Shown here piece after piece: positions 9,497-18,345 of a DNA stretch of 64,000 bases. The stretch's first letter is position 1, and the number at the start of each line of letters is the position of its first letter. The DNA is from Ensifer oleiphilus (lineage in GTDB: Bacteria; Pseudomonadota; Alphaproteobacteria; Rhizobiales; Rhizobiaceae). The stretch covers positions 62,001 through 126,000 of the forward strand of contig NZ_JABWDU010000012.1 of NCBI RefSeq assembly GCF_013371465.1. The letters are read 5' to 3'. Both the position numbers and the translations under genes were made by a program. Below the pieces are notes generated by a model, which worked only from the letters and a program-made list of their open reading frames with translations, was not told the origin of the DNA and did not search any database.

Positions 9497-10485
9497 GTGA
9501 CGCCCTGACCGTCAATGATCTGACGTGCAACTTCGATGTGTCGGCCCCCTGGCTGAACCGGGTGCTGGAACGCAAACCCCGCCAGTTCGTACGGGCGGTC
9601 GACGACATCAGCTTCACCGTGCCGATGGGCGGTTGCCTCAGCCTCGTCGGAGAATCCGGCTGCGGCAAGTCGACCGTGGCCCGTCTTGTCACCGGCCTCT
9701 ACCGCGCTTCCGAGGGAGAGGTTCGTTTCGCCCCCGGTCGCTCGGGCGAGCCGCTGTCGGCACAGATGATCTTCCAGGATCCCTTCGCCAGTCTTAATCC
9801 GCGCTGGCGGGTGAAGAACATCATCGCCGAGCCGTTGCGCGAACTGAAGCTGCGCAATTCCGACGCCGAGGTGATGGAGCGTGTCGGTGAACTGCTGCGC
9901 ATCGTCGGCCTTGCGCCTTCTGATGGTTCGAAGTTCCCGCACGAGTTTTCCGGCGGCCAGCGCCAGCGCATCTCGATTGCGCGCGCGCTTGCGGGCGAGC
10001 CGGAGTTCCTCGTCTGTGACGAGCCGACCTCGGCGCTCGACGTCTCGGTGCAGGCGCAAATCCTCAATCTGATGCGCAAGCTGCAGGACGAGATGGGGCT
10101 GACTTATCTCTTCATCAGCCACGACATGAGCGTCGTCCGCCATATGTCGGACCGGATCGCGGTGATGTATCTCGGCCGTATCGTCGAGGAGGCGGACACG
10201 GAGACGCTGTTTGCCAACCCGCGCCATCCCTATACGCGGCTCCTCTTGGAAACGATCCCCGACATCGCCGAGCCGAAGCGTCACCGCAGCATTACAGCCA
10301 GCGAAGTGCCGAGCCCGCTCAACCCGCCGTCGGGCTGCACCTTCCATCCGCGTTGTCCGCTGGCTGACGGCCGCTGCAAGAGCGAACGCCCGGCGATGCG
10401 AAACTTTGCCGACGGCTCCCGCGCAGCGTGCCACCGTGTCGAGGAAGCTGCAGTCGCAACTGCAAAGGCGATACAGGCCGCGTAA
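9493..10485 (+). CDS. ABC transporter ATP-binding protein, DppF type
   Basis: 330 residues from the ATG after AGGAGGAG; upstream in-frame codons lie within the previous gene. Walker [11 protein letters not shown]-loop [13 protein letters not shown], signature [15 protein letters not shown], Walker [13 protein letters not shown]-loop FISHDM, and the C-terminal [14 protein letters not shown] element of the OppF/DppF subfamily. Completes the five-component importer. The operon ends at the strong terminator at 10515. Confidence 0.92.
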   Translation: MSDALTVNDLTCNFDVSAPWLNRVLERKPRQFVRAVDDISFTVPMGGCLSLVGESGCGKSTVARLVTGLYRASEGEVRFAPGRSGEPLSAQMIFQDPFASLNPRWRVKNIIAEPLRELKLRNSDAEVMERVGELLRIVGLAPSDGSKFPHEFSGGQRQRISIARALAGEPEFLVCDEPTSALDVSVQAQILNLMRKLQDEMGLTYLFISHDMSVVRHMSDRIAVMYLGRIVEEADTETLFANPRHPYTRLLLETIPDIAEPKRHRSITASEVPSPLNPPSGCTFHPRCPLADGRCKSERPAMRNFADGSRAACHRVEEAAVATAKAIQAA

Positions 10486-10514
10486 GCAAAACGCCATCGG
10501 CTCGACGAGAAAAA

Positions 10515-10544
10515 CTCCGGAGGTTATGCCTCCGGAGCTTTTTT
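10515..10544 (+). terminator. Rho-independent terminator of the ABC/amidohydrolase operon
   Basis: Perfect nine-base stem CTCCGGAGG / CCTCCGGAG with loop TTATG, followed by CTTTTTT. It sits 29 bases after the last operon gene and before the convergent racemase gene. Confidence 0.9.
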
Positions 10545-10569
10545 GATTTCAGATACTTGGTGTCGTTTG

Positions 10570-11304
10570 TTAAGCCACAGCATCCACAGGGCGGGCGACG
10601 GCTGCTGACTTGACCCTAGGGTAGTCGTACGCGCCGACCTTGGAGGTGGAATACCCCGCGCCAACTAGGGCTTCGGCGAGCTTGATTGCTGCGGTGACGC
10701 CGTCGATCACCGGCATGCCGGTTCTAAGCTTAAGGCGGTCGCACAGTTCCGACATGCCCGCGCAGCCGAGAATGATCGCCTCGGCGCCATCGTCCTGTTT
10801 GGCGCGCAGGATCTCGCGCACGAGCATTTCTTCGGTGTGGGCGAGATCTTCTTCTAGCGCCAACACCGGCATGTCGACCGAACGCACCTTGCGACACCGA
10901 TGACCCGCCCCATAGGCGTCGACCAGATCCTCGATGATCGGCACGGAGCGCGGTAGTGTCGTGATGATGGAAAAGCGCGTGGCAATGTTCATTGCCACCT
11001 GGATGGCCGCCTGGCAAATGCCGATGACAGGCCCGCTGGCGATCTCACGTGCCGCACCAAGGCCGGGATCGTCGAAGCAGGCGATGACATAGGCATCGAT
11101 GCCACGGGCCTCGCCGGCCCGGATTTCGGCCAGCATCGCCGGCACTGCCATTGCCTCGTCCGCATGACCTTCGATGCTGGTGGGGCTTGTCGTCGGGTTG
11201 ACGGCTTCGACTAGCGTCGTGGGTGCGGCGACCCGCTCGGCGCTGCGGTGCGCCTGTTCGGTCATGGAGGCGGTGGAGTTCGGATTGACGAGAAGGATGC
11301 GCAT
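10570..11304 (-). CDS. Asp/Glu/hydantoin racemase family protein (hydantoin or allantoin racemase-like)
   Basis: 244 residues. N-terminal LLVNPNSTASMTEQ is the signature start of hydantoin and allantoin racemases (HyuE/HpxA). The two cysteines that act as paired acid/base catalysts are both present, in IACFDDPGL (near 74) and LGCAGMSEL (near 182). A cofactor-independent racemase that would interconvert stereoisomers of a hydantoin-type ring. With an ureidoglycine aminohydrolase-like gene at 12899, allantoin or a substituted hydantoin are plausible substrates. Last gene of a two-gene operon, three bases after the flavin reductase-like gene. Confidence 0.8.
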   Translation of the reverse strand: MRILLVNPNSTASMTEQAHRSAERVAAPTTLVEAVNPTTSPTSIEGHADEAMAVPAMLAEIRAGEARGIDAYVIACFDDPGLGAAREIASGPVIGICQAAIQVAMNIATRFSIITTLPRSVPIIEDLVDAYGAGHRCRKVRSVDMPVLALEEDLAHTEEMLVREILRAKQDDGAEAIILGCAGMSELCDRLKLRTGMPVIDGVTAAIKLAEALVGAGYSTSKVGAYDYPRVKSAAVARPVDAVA

Positions 11305-11307
11305 GGG

Positions 11308-11943
11308 TCAGGCCGTTTTCGCTTTGAGAGCGGTAAAGGAAGCGATGTCGGGGGCCCGCATCTCGAACTGTCGATCCGAGGTGATGTAGTTGTTGGCGTG
11401 AAGCCGCGCGATCGGCTGGTAGCTCGACGGATCGACATAGTGGCCGTTCTCATCGAGGCAATCCTTGCGCACGTGCATATGCACGACTTCGCCCAACACG
11501 ATCACCCGGCGGTCGTATTCGATCAGCCGCTCGACCCGGCACTCCATCGAACAAGGCGATTCGACGATACGGCGGGCGCCGACCTTGAGGCCGTCGGCCG
11601 CCGTCAGTCCGGCCATTGCCACTTCGTCGACATCTGCCTCGAACGGGAGGCCACAGATGAGCATGTGATCGGCAATCGCCATGTCGACCATGTTGACCAC
11701 GAACTCGCTGGTGCGGCGGATGTTGCTGACCGTGTCCTTCTCTTCGCCATCGGGACGTGTCTGAATGCCCAGGATGACGATCGGCGGATCGTGGGAAAAG
11801 ACGTTGAAGAAGCTCATCGGCGCGGCATTGTCCTGGCCACCAGGCGACAGCGTCGAGACGAGCGCGATCGGCCGCGGTCCGATGAAATTCGTCAGCAGCC
11901 GGTAGCGGTCCTGGGCGGGCAGTTTGGTGAAGTCGAAGTCCAT
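11308..11943 (-). CDS. Flavin reductase-like FMN-binding domain protein
   Basis: 211 residues of the flavin reductase-like (DIM6/NTAB) family: GPRPIALVSTLSPGGQDNAAPMSFFNVFSHDPPIV in the FMN-binding half (quoted here as GPRPIALVST then APMSFFNVFSHDPP), SEFVVNMV, and a C-terminal segment with conserved HVR and YQPIARLHANNY. Members reduce flavin for a partner monooxygenase or bind FMN themselves; no monooxygenase gene is seen nearby. First gene of the minus-strand operon with the racemase, reading away from the operator at 12040. Confidence 0.8.
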   Translation of the reverse strand: MDFDFTKLPAQDRYRLLTNFIGPRPIALVSTLSPGGQDNAAPMSFFNVFSHDPPIVILGIQTRPDGEEKDTVSNIRRTSEFVVNMVDMAIADHMLICGLPFEADVDEVAMAGLTAADGLKVGARRIVESPCSMECRVERLIEYDRRVIVLGEVVHMHVRKDCLDENGHYVDPSSYQPIARLHANNYITSDRQFEMRAPDIASFTALKAKTA

Positions 11944-12039
11944 CAGTGAGCTCTCGGGGTCAGGCGCGGTCGGTTGTCAAACCGGTCGATGGCCGTTGTT
12001 TAAGTGGTTGCCACAGCATATCAAGTTACGGTACACAAT

Positions 12040-12063
12040 ATTGTCTACAATTTTGTAGTCAAT
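12040..12063. promoter_or_regulatory. GntR-type operator palindrome between flavin reductase and GntR genes
   Basis: Left arm ATTGTCTACAA and right arm TTGTAGTCAAT, two bases apart, match at 10 of 11 positions as an inverted repeat. It lies 97 bases from the start of the minus-strand operon and 74 bases from the GntR start, where one site could control both directions. A related site precedes the ABC operon at 2152. Confidence 0.65.
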
Positions 12064-12136
12064 ATCAAACTGCAGTGGGTGGAATTGACTTTGAACGCTG
12101 GCCGGCCAGAGTACGCGAACGGCTAAGGGAGATTTC

Positions 12137-12823
12137 ATGTACAATGCGGACGAAACCGCCGGAGCGCCGACGGCTATCATTTGTGAGAAGATCTGGCTCG
12201 CCATCGCCGAGCGGCGGTTGCGCCCCGGAACGCGGCTCAAGGAGGAGCAGCTTGCCGAGATTTTCTCCGTCAGTCGAGCCCGTATCCGCCAGGCGCTGAC
12301 CGCGCTCGAACGGGATGGACTGGTCACAATCATGCCCAACCGGGGCGCCTTCGTTTCCGAGCCTTCGGTGGACGAGGCACGGGACGTCTTTGTTACCAGA
12401 AGAGCAATCGAGCAGCGCGTCGTCGAGCGCCTCTGCGAGCGTGCTTCGGTTGAGGACATCGAGCGCATGCGCTCGCATATCGATGAGGAACGGGTTGCGG
12501 GCAGGGCAGGCGATCTCTCTGCAATCGTTCGCCTTTCCGGGGGATTCCACCTGCTTTTGGCGGAACTCTCCGGTTCCGCCTTCCTGTTCGGCATCCTGCG
12601 CGACCTGGTTTCGCGCACATCCTTGATCACGGCCATGTACCGCTCGAACCACCTGCACAATTGCGGTCCGGACGAACATATGGCGGTCGTCGACCGCATC
12701 GCGGCACGTGATGTCGACGCGGCGATCCGCGAGATGGCCGAACATCTGCATCACGTCGAGGCTGAACTGGATCTCGATGAGGAGAAGGATCAGCCGCGCG
12801 ACCTGCGCGCAGCCCTGCTTTGA
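12137..12823 (+). CDS. GntR-family transcriptional regulator (FCD type)
   Basis: 228 residues. N-terminal winged helix (RLKEEQLAEIFSVSRARIRQALTALERDGLV at about 37-66, in parts) followed by an alpha-helical FCD ligand domain whose histidines (SGGFHLLLAEL, DEHMAVVDRI, AEHLHHVE) suit metal-assisted binding of a small acid. Regulators of this type often control amide, ureide and purine breakdown genes. The position next to a palindrome shared with the ABC operon supports control of the whole 2280-13726 island. ATG chosen because the preceding text (aagggagatttc) gives a good ribosome site. Confidence 0.87.
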   Translation: MYNADETAGAPTAIICEKIWLAIAERRLRPGTRLKEEQLAEIFSVSRARIRQALTALERDGLVTIMPNRGAFVSEPSVDEARDVFVTRRAIEQRVVERLCERASVEDIERMRSHIDEERVAGRAGDLSAIVRLSGGFHLLLAELSGSAFLFGILRDLVSRTSLITAMYRSNHLHNCGPDEHMAVVDRIAARDVDAAIREMAEHLHHVEAELDLDEEKDQPRDLRAALL

Positions 12824-12898
12824 CATTCCCTTGGCAATGAACCCAACCGCGCCGCTCTTGTGAGGAGGCGGTGCCCGCTTGAGAACTGAAGGACGGAA

Positions 12899-13726
12899 AT
12901 GACTGGTCGTAACTACTATGCGCCCCATGGCGGCGCTCCGGCACAAACACAGCTCCTGACCGACCGTGCGGTCTTCACCGAAGCCTATGCGGTGATTCCG
13001 AAGGGGGTGATGATGGACATCGTCACCAGCTATCTGCCGTTCTGGGACAGGACGCGCCTGTGGATATTGTCGCGACCGTTGTCCGGTTTTGCTGAAACAT
13101 TTTCGCAGTACATCATGGAAATCGCTCCGGGCGGCGGCAGCGACCGACCGGAACTCGACGAAGGTGCGGAAGGTGCACTGTTCGTCGTCGAGGGTGAACT
13201 GACCGTGACGCTCGACGGCAAGGAACATCGCATGCTGCCCGGCGGCTTCGCCTTCATTCCGCCCGCCAGCAACTGGGCGGCGCATAACAGAAGTGAAGCG
13301 CCTGTTCGCTTCCATTGGGTCCGCAAGGCCTATGAATATGTTGACGGCCTTCCTGCTCCCGAAGCTTTCTTCACCAACGAGGCCGATATTGCGCCCAACG
13401 CCATGCCGGGCACCGAAGGCAAGTGGGCGACGACGCGCTTCGTCGATCCGACCGATCTTCGCCACGACATGCACATGACCATCGTGACCTTCGAGCCGGG
13501 CGCGATCATTCCGTTTGCCGAAACCCACGTGATGGAACACGGCCTCTACGTGCTGGAAGGCAAGGCCGTCTATCGTCTGAACCAAGATTGGGTCGAGGTC
13601 GAAGCCGGCGACTATATGTGGCTTCGCGCCTTCTGCCCGCAGGCCTGCTATGCCGGCGGCCCCGGCAAGTTTCGCTATCTGCTTTACAAGGACGTCAACC
13701 GTCACATGAAACTGCGTGCGCGCTAA
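12899..13726 (+). CDS. (S)-ureidoglycine aminohydrolase-like bicupin
   Basis: 275 residues, two cupin domains. The C-terminal one carries the metal-binding pattern of ureidoglycine aminohydrolase (UGHY/AllE): ETHVMEHGLYVLEGKAVYRL, then GDYMWLRAFCPQACYAGG. The protein begins GRNYYAPHGG as in that family. The known reaction removes ammonia from (S)-ureidoglycine, a product of allantoate breakdown, in the cytosol. No allantoinase or allantoate hydrolase is recognisable in the window, so a related substrate is possible. It follows the GntR gene by 75 bases and ends at a strong terminator. Confidence 0.82.
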   Translation: MTGRNYYAPHGGAPAQTQLLTDRAVFTEAYAVIPKGVMMDIVTSYLPFWDRTRLWILSRPLSGFAETFSQYIMEIAPGGGSDRPELDEGAEGALFVVEGELTVTLDGKEHRMLPGGFAFIPPASNWAAHNRSEAPVRFHWVRKAYEYVDGLPAPEAFFTNEADIAPNAMPGTEGKWATTRFVDPTDLRHDMHMTIVTFEPGAIIPFAETHVMEHGLYVLEGKAVYRLNQDWVEVEAGDYMWLRAFCPQACYAGGPGKFRYLLYKDVNRHMKLRAR

Positions 13727-13750
13727 GAGCCGCGACGGCAGTGTATACGC

Positions 13751-13785
13751 AAACAGCGCCTCGAAAGAAGGCGCTGTTTGTTTTT
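13751..13785 (+). terminator. Rho-independent terminator after the bicupin gene
   Basis: Stem AAACAGCGCCT (13751-13761) / AGGCGCTGTTT (13769-13779), seven-base loop, followed by GTTTTT. Because the left arm begins with A residues it may also serve the minus-strand gene ending at 13837. Confidence 0.88.
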
Positions 13786-13836
13786 AATCAATGGGATGCG
13801 TTCTTATATTCATAAGCTGCATTAAGGGCGGCGAAG

Positions 13837-15645
13837 TCAATCCACCAATTGAGGGTTGGTGGGACGCAGGCTCTTTGGCCGGATCAGGCGCAACGAACCA
13901 CCGGCTGCGTCCTTTTCGAGTTCCAGTACGCGGGTGAAGAAGCCGTTGGCGCGCTCCTTGCGGCCGATGTTGACGATTGCCGCCTTGCCCATTTCCTGAT
14001 CGAGGAAGGTCATGACCTTTCGATAGGCATCGTCCTCCAGCGTGTCCAAGGCCTCGTCGATGATCAGCCACCGCGGCTTGTGCAGCCCCAGGCGGGCGAT
14101 GGCCAGAAGGCGCATTTCCACTTCGCTCAGATTGAGCTTCTTGCGCATGTCCTGATCGAGGCGATCGGCGAGACGGCCCAGCCCGACCTTGGTGAGTACG
14201 CCGCTGAGTTCGCCATTCTTGAAGCTGTCGGGTGTCTTCGGATAGGCGAGCACCTCTTCCAGCGTGCCGGGTGCAAAGTACGGCGAGCGCGGAACGAAGA
14301 CGAGGCCGTCATCGATCGGCAGCGAGATGCGGCCATGTCCCCAAGGCCAGAGACCGGCAATGGCTCGAAAGAACGGCGCTTTTTCAACCTCCGTCGCGCC
14401 GGTGACCAGCACGCGTTCGCCAGGGTTGATCGTGACATTGGGTTCGGAGAGCTTGATGCAGCCATTGGCGGAGACGATCTCGATATGATCGAACATCATC
14501 TGGGGACCGTCCGACGTCACGAACTCGATGCGCTTGTCGCCTTCATGACGGTCGTCGACGACGAGCAGCGCTGAGCGGAAGGCGGCGACGCGCATCAATG
14601 TCGCGCGCCAGTCGGCAATGGCGCCAATGTTGTCCACAAACCAGCGCAGCGACGCGTGCACCTGGTTGAAGGCGCCCACGGCCATCATCAGGCCGCCGAA
14701 GCTGAGATCGCCGGCGAAATAGACGGGTGAGGCGATGACGATCGGTGCGACAACGGTAATCCAGCCATATCCGGCTGTTACCCAGGTCAATCGCGTGACG
14801 GCAAGCAGCAAGCTTTGGCTGATCTCGAGAACCGAAGCCAGATCCGCCTGCAACCGGCGTTTTTCGTTTGCCTCGCCCGATGACAGCGAGACCGCCTCGA
14901 TATGTTCGTTAATGCGCATCAACGAGAAACGCAGTGACGCCTCGCGGGCGTAGTGTTCGCCGTTAAGCTTGACCAATGGACGCCCGACGAGCCAGCTCAG
15001 CCACGATGCCGTGCCAGCGTAGAGAATAGCTGCCCAGACCATATAGCCCGGAATGTTGATGGCCATGCCCGAGATATGAAAGACGAACCCGTCCGACAGC
15101 GACCAGAGTACGCCGATGAAACCGGCGAGCAGGATGCCGGACTGGATTAGCCCGATCGTCAGCCCCGCCGAGAGGTCCGAAAGGTGGCGGGCGTCCTCGT
15201 GGATGCGCTGGTCGGGATTGATGCCGATGGCACCGGCATTGGCCAATCGGAACGCGCGCGCCGGCTTCATCCATTCGTTGATGAGGTCGAGGGTGAGGCC
15301 TTCCCGTAGCTTCAGCCGGACAAGCTGGCCAAGCCATGTCTGCAGGACATTGAGCACGAGCAGTGCGCCGGCGATCTGGGCGAAAATGACGAGTTGGTGC
15401 AGGAAAGCCTGCAGGTCACGCCTTTCCAGCGTGTCGTAGAAGGGCTTGTACCAGCGATTGAGGATGATCTGACCGAAGGCAGTGGTAACGATGACGGCCA
15501 GTATGCCAAGGGCGAGCCAGATGATCCGGTTTCGGAGGGGCGAAGCCATGAAGGCTGCATGCATCATCCGCAACTGGGCGCTGAGGGGTTGTTCGTCGTT
15601 GGCCTCTACCCGACCATTGTTCTTGTCATTCTTAGGCTTCGGCAT
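13837..15645 (-). CDS. ABC transporter permease/ATPase fusion (YddA/ABCD type) with degenerate ATPase motifs
   Basis: 602 residues from the ATG at 15645, which has GGAGAG upstream; a GTG ten codons earlier lacks this. The N-terminal half is an ABC_membrane_2 domain (RNRIIWLALGILAVIVTTAF; NRWYKPFYDTLERRDLQAF; WRATLMRVAAFRSAL) as in SbmA/YddA relatives. In the C-terminal half the expected motifs have decayed: Walker A reads GATEVEKA (416-423), the Q-loop Gln is Arg (FVPRSPYF), the signature is LSEVE, and the H-loop His is Arg (VNIGRKE). Only Walker B WLIIDE is intact. It likely no longer hydrolyses ATP normally. Single gene; terminator at 13751. Confidence 0.8.
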   Translation of the reverse strand: MPKPKNDKNNGRVEANDEQPLSAQLRMMHAAFMASPLRNRIIWLALGILAVIVTTAFGQIILNRWYKPFYDTLERRDLQAFLHQLVIFAQIAGALLVLNVLQTWLGQLVRLKLREGLTLDLINEWMKPARAFRLANAGAIGINPDQRIHEDARHLSDLSAGLTIGLIQSGILLAGFIGVLWSLSDGFVFHISGMAINIPGYMVWAAILYAGTASWLSWLVGRPLVKLNGEHYAREASLRFSLMRINEHIEAVSLSSGEANEKRRLQADLASVLEISQSLLLAVTRLTWVTAGYGWITVVAPIVIASPVYFAGDLSFGGLMMAVGAFNQVHASLRWFVDNIGAIADWRATLMRVAAFRSALLVVDDRHEGDKRIEFVTSDGPQMMFDHIEIVSANGCIKLSEPNVTINPGERVLVTGATEVEKAPFFRAIAGLWPWGHGRISLPIDDGLVFVPRSPYFAPGTLEEVLAYPKTPDSFKNGELSGVLTKVGLGRLADRLDQDMRKKLNLSEVEMRLLAIARLGLHKPRWLIIDEALDTLEDDAYRKVMTFLDQEMGKAAIVNIGRKERANGFFTRVLELEKDAAGGSLRLIRPKSLRPTNPQLVD

Positions 15646-15924
15646 CGATGCGAATCTCTCCGTCACGATCTCCACATTGGAAATATAGCCTGCCGAGCTC
15701 GGTCTCCCTAGCGCCGATTGTCGTTATGCAAATCAGAAGAAGGTAATTTGCGGGGTCCCTGTTGCTCAGACAACAGCATTCGAACTGTGAAACCCCGTTC
15801 TTTAGAATGGCCGGGTGACGATGCGGAGGGCGCCTCAAATGGCATGAAATTGATTGTATCCTGATCCAGAGAGTTCATAGTTCCGAGCGACGAGACAGGA
15901 AGCGCATCCACGGGAGGAACGTGC

Positions 15925-16773
15925 ATGTCCAGCAATCTCGACCAGATCCGTGAACAACAGAAAGATATCTGGGATCGGTTCTCAGCCGGTTGGAAGAAGT
16001 GGGACGAGTTGGTTCTGGGCTGGCTCGCCCCGTTCGGCGATGCAATGATCCACAAGGCCAAGCTTCGGGATGGCGACCATGTCCTTGATGTCGCGGCCGG
16101 CACCGGCGAACCGGGGCTAACCGCTGCCGCCCTGATCCCGAATGGACGCGTCACGGTAACGGACCTTTCCGAGCGCATGCTCCACGTGGCTGCCGAGAAT
16201 GCCCGACATCGCGGTCTCAGCAATTTCACGACCGAGATATGCGACGCCAGCGCCCTGCCGTTTGCTGACAATTCCTTCGACGCCGTATTGTGCCGGTTCG
16301 GGTTCATGTTCTTCCCGGATGTCGGGGCGGCGGCGGGCCAATTCGCCCGCGTGGCGAAACCCGGTGCGCGCATTTGTACGGCCGTCTGGAGTGGGCCTGA
16401 AAAGAACCCTTGGGCGACGACAATCATGGCAACGATCGCGCGGCACGTGACATTGCCGACGCCGATGCCCGGAGCACCCGGACTTTTTCGTTGTGCCGCC
16501 GGAGGCATGATGGCGGCGGCCTTCACTGATGCCGGTTTGCAGGATGTCGACGAACAGGAGATCTCGACGACGATGGTGCACGAGACGCCGGAACGGTACT
16601 GGACCTTCATGACCGAAATTGCAGCGCCCGTGGTCGCCGGACTGGCTCAAGCAGACGACGTGACGCGTGAGACGATCAAAAATGAGGTTGTTGAATTGGC
16701 CAGTCAGTCCATGCGCGCAGGCAAGGTCGAGTTACGTGCTACCGCAACGATTGTCACAGGAACACGGCAGTAA
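15925..16773 (+). CDS. Class I SAM-dependent methyltransferase (UbiE/MenG-like)
   Basis: 282 residues with GGGAGGA before the ATG. SAM-binding motif I VLDVAAGTGEPG near residue 53, motif II acid VTDLSERML, and DASALPFADNSFDAVLCRFG, the methyltransferase type 11 block. It resembles ubiquinone/menaquinone-type C-methyltransferases, but the C-terminal half has no further identifying motif, so the methyl acceptor is unknown. It is followed after 50 bases by a PLP decarboxylase gene on the same strand, so the two may be co-transcribed. Confidence 0.85.
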   Translation: MSSNLDQIREQQKDIWDRFSAGWKKWDELVLGWLAPFGDAMIHKAKLRDGDHVLDVAAGTGEPGLTAAALIPNGRVTVTDLSERMLHVAAENARHRGLSNFTTEICDASALPFADNSFDAVLCRFGFMFFPDVGAAAGQFARVAKPGARICTAVWSGPEKNPWATTIMATIARHVTLPTPMPGAPGLFRCAAGGMMAAAFTDAGLQDVDEQEISTTMVHETPERYWTFMTEIAAPVVAGLAQADDVTRETIKNEVVELASQSMRAGKVELRATATIVTGTRQ

Positions 16774-16823
16774 GGCGCGCCGCTCAATTCCTGAAATGAA
16801 GAACCGCAGCGTGGGAGGACCGA

Positions 16824-18311
16824 ATGGGTGCATCTCCGAAAGAACACGAGCGCTTCGACGAAGACACGCTTGATCCACAAGATTGGAGTGAACTGCGGGC
16901 GTTATCACATCGGATCGTCGATGACGCCATCGCTTATGTCAGCGGCGTTCGCGACCGTCGTGTCTGGCAGGAAATGCCGCAAGAGGTCCGCGCATCGTTT
17001 GCCACAGCGCTGCCACTGGCGCCGACGCCGACGGAAGATGTCTACCGCGAGGTGGCCGCGAACATCCTCGGCTATCCCATGGGTAACATTCATCCGCGGT
17101 TCTGGTCCTGGTACATGGGATCGAGCAATTTTACCGGCGCGCTCGGTGACTTCCTTGCAGCCATCCAGGGCTCTAACCTTGGCGGCGGCAATCATGCGGC
17201 CGCGCTCGTGGACCAGCAGGTCGTCGATTGGTGCAAGGAGATGTTGGGATTTCCAGCCTCGGCGAGCGGCACGCTGGTCAGTGGCGGATCGGTCGCCAAC
17301 ATCATTGGTCTTGCTGTCGCGCGCAATGCCAAAGCCGGCGTCGATATCAGGGAGCTTGGTGTCGCAGCAATCGAGCGGCCGTTGCGCTACTACGGTTCCG
17401 ACCAGATGCATAGCTGTCACCGCAAGGCGATGGAGACGCTTGGCCTTGGAAACCAGGCACTCCGGCGCATTCCGACCGATGGCGAGCTGCGCATCGATCT
17501 GGATGCGCTGCGGCGTGCGATCACCGAGGATCGCGCGTCCGGGTTCAAGCCGGCCTGTGTGATTGCGACGGCCGGCACGGTCAATACCGGCGCTATCGAC
17601 GATCTGCAGGCACTCGCTTCAGTCGCGGCAGAAGAGGACCTCTGGCTGCACGTCGATGGCTGCATCGGCGCTCTGATCGCCATTGCGCCTTTGAACCGCT
17701 TTCGCGTTGCCGGGATCGAAAAGGCCAATTCAGTGGCGCTCGATCCGCACAAATGGCTGCACGCGCCGTTCGAGGCTGGCTGCGTGCTGGTCCAGGATGC
17801 CGGAGCCCATCGCGGGACTTTCGCGGTGACGCCGGAATACCTGGTCGCAACCGCGCGCGGTCTGGCGGCAGCGCCTTGGCTCTATGACTATGGCCTGCAG
17901 ACGACACGCGGCTTCAGGGCCTTGAAAATCTGGATGGCGCTGAAGGAGCACGGCATTGCCAAGTTCGGCCGGCTCGTCGACCAGAACATAGCCCAGGGAC
18001 AGTATCTGAGCGACTTGATCGAGGCGGAGCCTTCGCTCGAACTGGTGGCACCGACCAACATCAATATCGTCTGCTTCCGTTATCGCGGCGAGCGAACACA
18101 GGGCGACGAACTGAAGGCGCTCAATACCGAGATCATGTTGCGCCTGCAGGACGAGGGGACGGCAGTTCTCTCCGACACGACAGTGCACGGCGAACATTGC
18201 CTGCGGGTCGCGATCAACAATCACCGCACCAAACGTCGGGACTTGAAGTTGCTCGTCGAAGAGGTCGTCAGACTTGGTCGGGAAATCGTCCGGGCGAATG
18301 CGGCGGCCTGA
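16824..18311 (+). CDS. PLP-dependent group II decarboxylase-like protein
   Basis: 495 residues with GTGGGAGGA before the ATG. Fold type I layout of aromatic amino acid/glutamate decarboxylases: FTGALGDFLAAIQGSN and TLVSGGSVANIIGL (substrate and phosphate binding), HVDGCIGA (aspartate facing the pyridine nitrogen) and SVALDPHKWLHAPFEAGCVL, whose lysine carries PLP (near residue 311). It should remove CO2 from an amino acid in the cytosol; which one cannot be told. A neighbouring methyltransferase could act on the amine product, but that is only inference from position. Confidence 0.83.
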   Translation: MGASPKEHERFDEDTLDPQDWSELRALSHRIVDDAIAYVSGVRDRRVWQEMPQEVRASFATALPLAPTPTEDVYREVAANILGYPMGNIHPRFWSWYMGSSNFTGALGDFLAAIQGSNLGGGNHAAALVDQQVVDWCKEMLGFPASASGTLVSGGSVANIIGLAVARNAKAGVDIRELGVAAIERPLRYYGSDQMHSCHRKAMETLGLGNQALRRIPTDGELRIDLDALRRAITEDRASGFKPACVIATAGTVNTGAIDDLQALASVAAEEDLWLHVDGCIGALIAIAPLNRFRVAGIEKANSVALDPHKWLHAPFEAGCVLVQDAGAHRGTFAVTPEYLVATARGLAAAPWLYDYGLQTTRGFRALKIWMALKEHGIAKFGRLVDQNIAQGQYLSDLIEAEPSLELVAPTNINIVCFRYRGERTQGDELKALNTEIMLRLQDEGTAVLSDTTVHGEHCLRVAINNHRTKRRDLKLLVEEVVRLGREIVRANAAA

Positions 18312-18345
18312 TCGGCCTTGCAAAACGCGACTATGACGCCCGTCA

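Noticed and set aside
12065-13705. 546-codon minus-strand open frame
   Set aside because: Shadow of the GntR and bicupin genes, and it spans their intergenic region.
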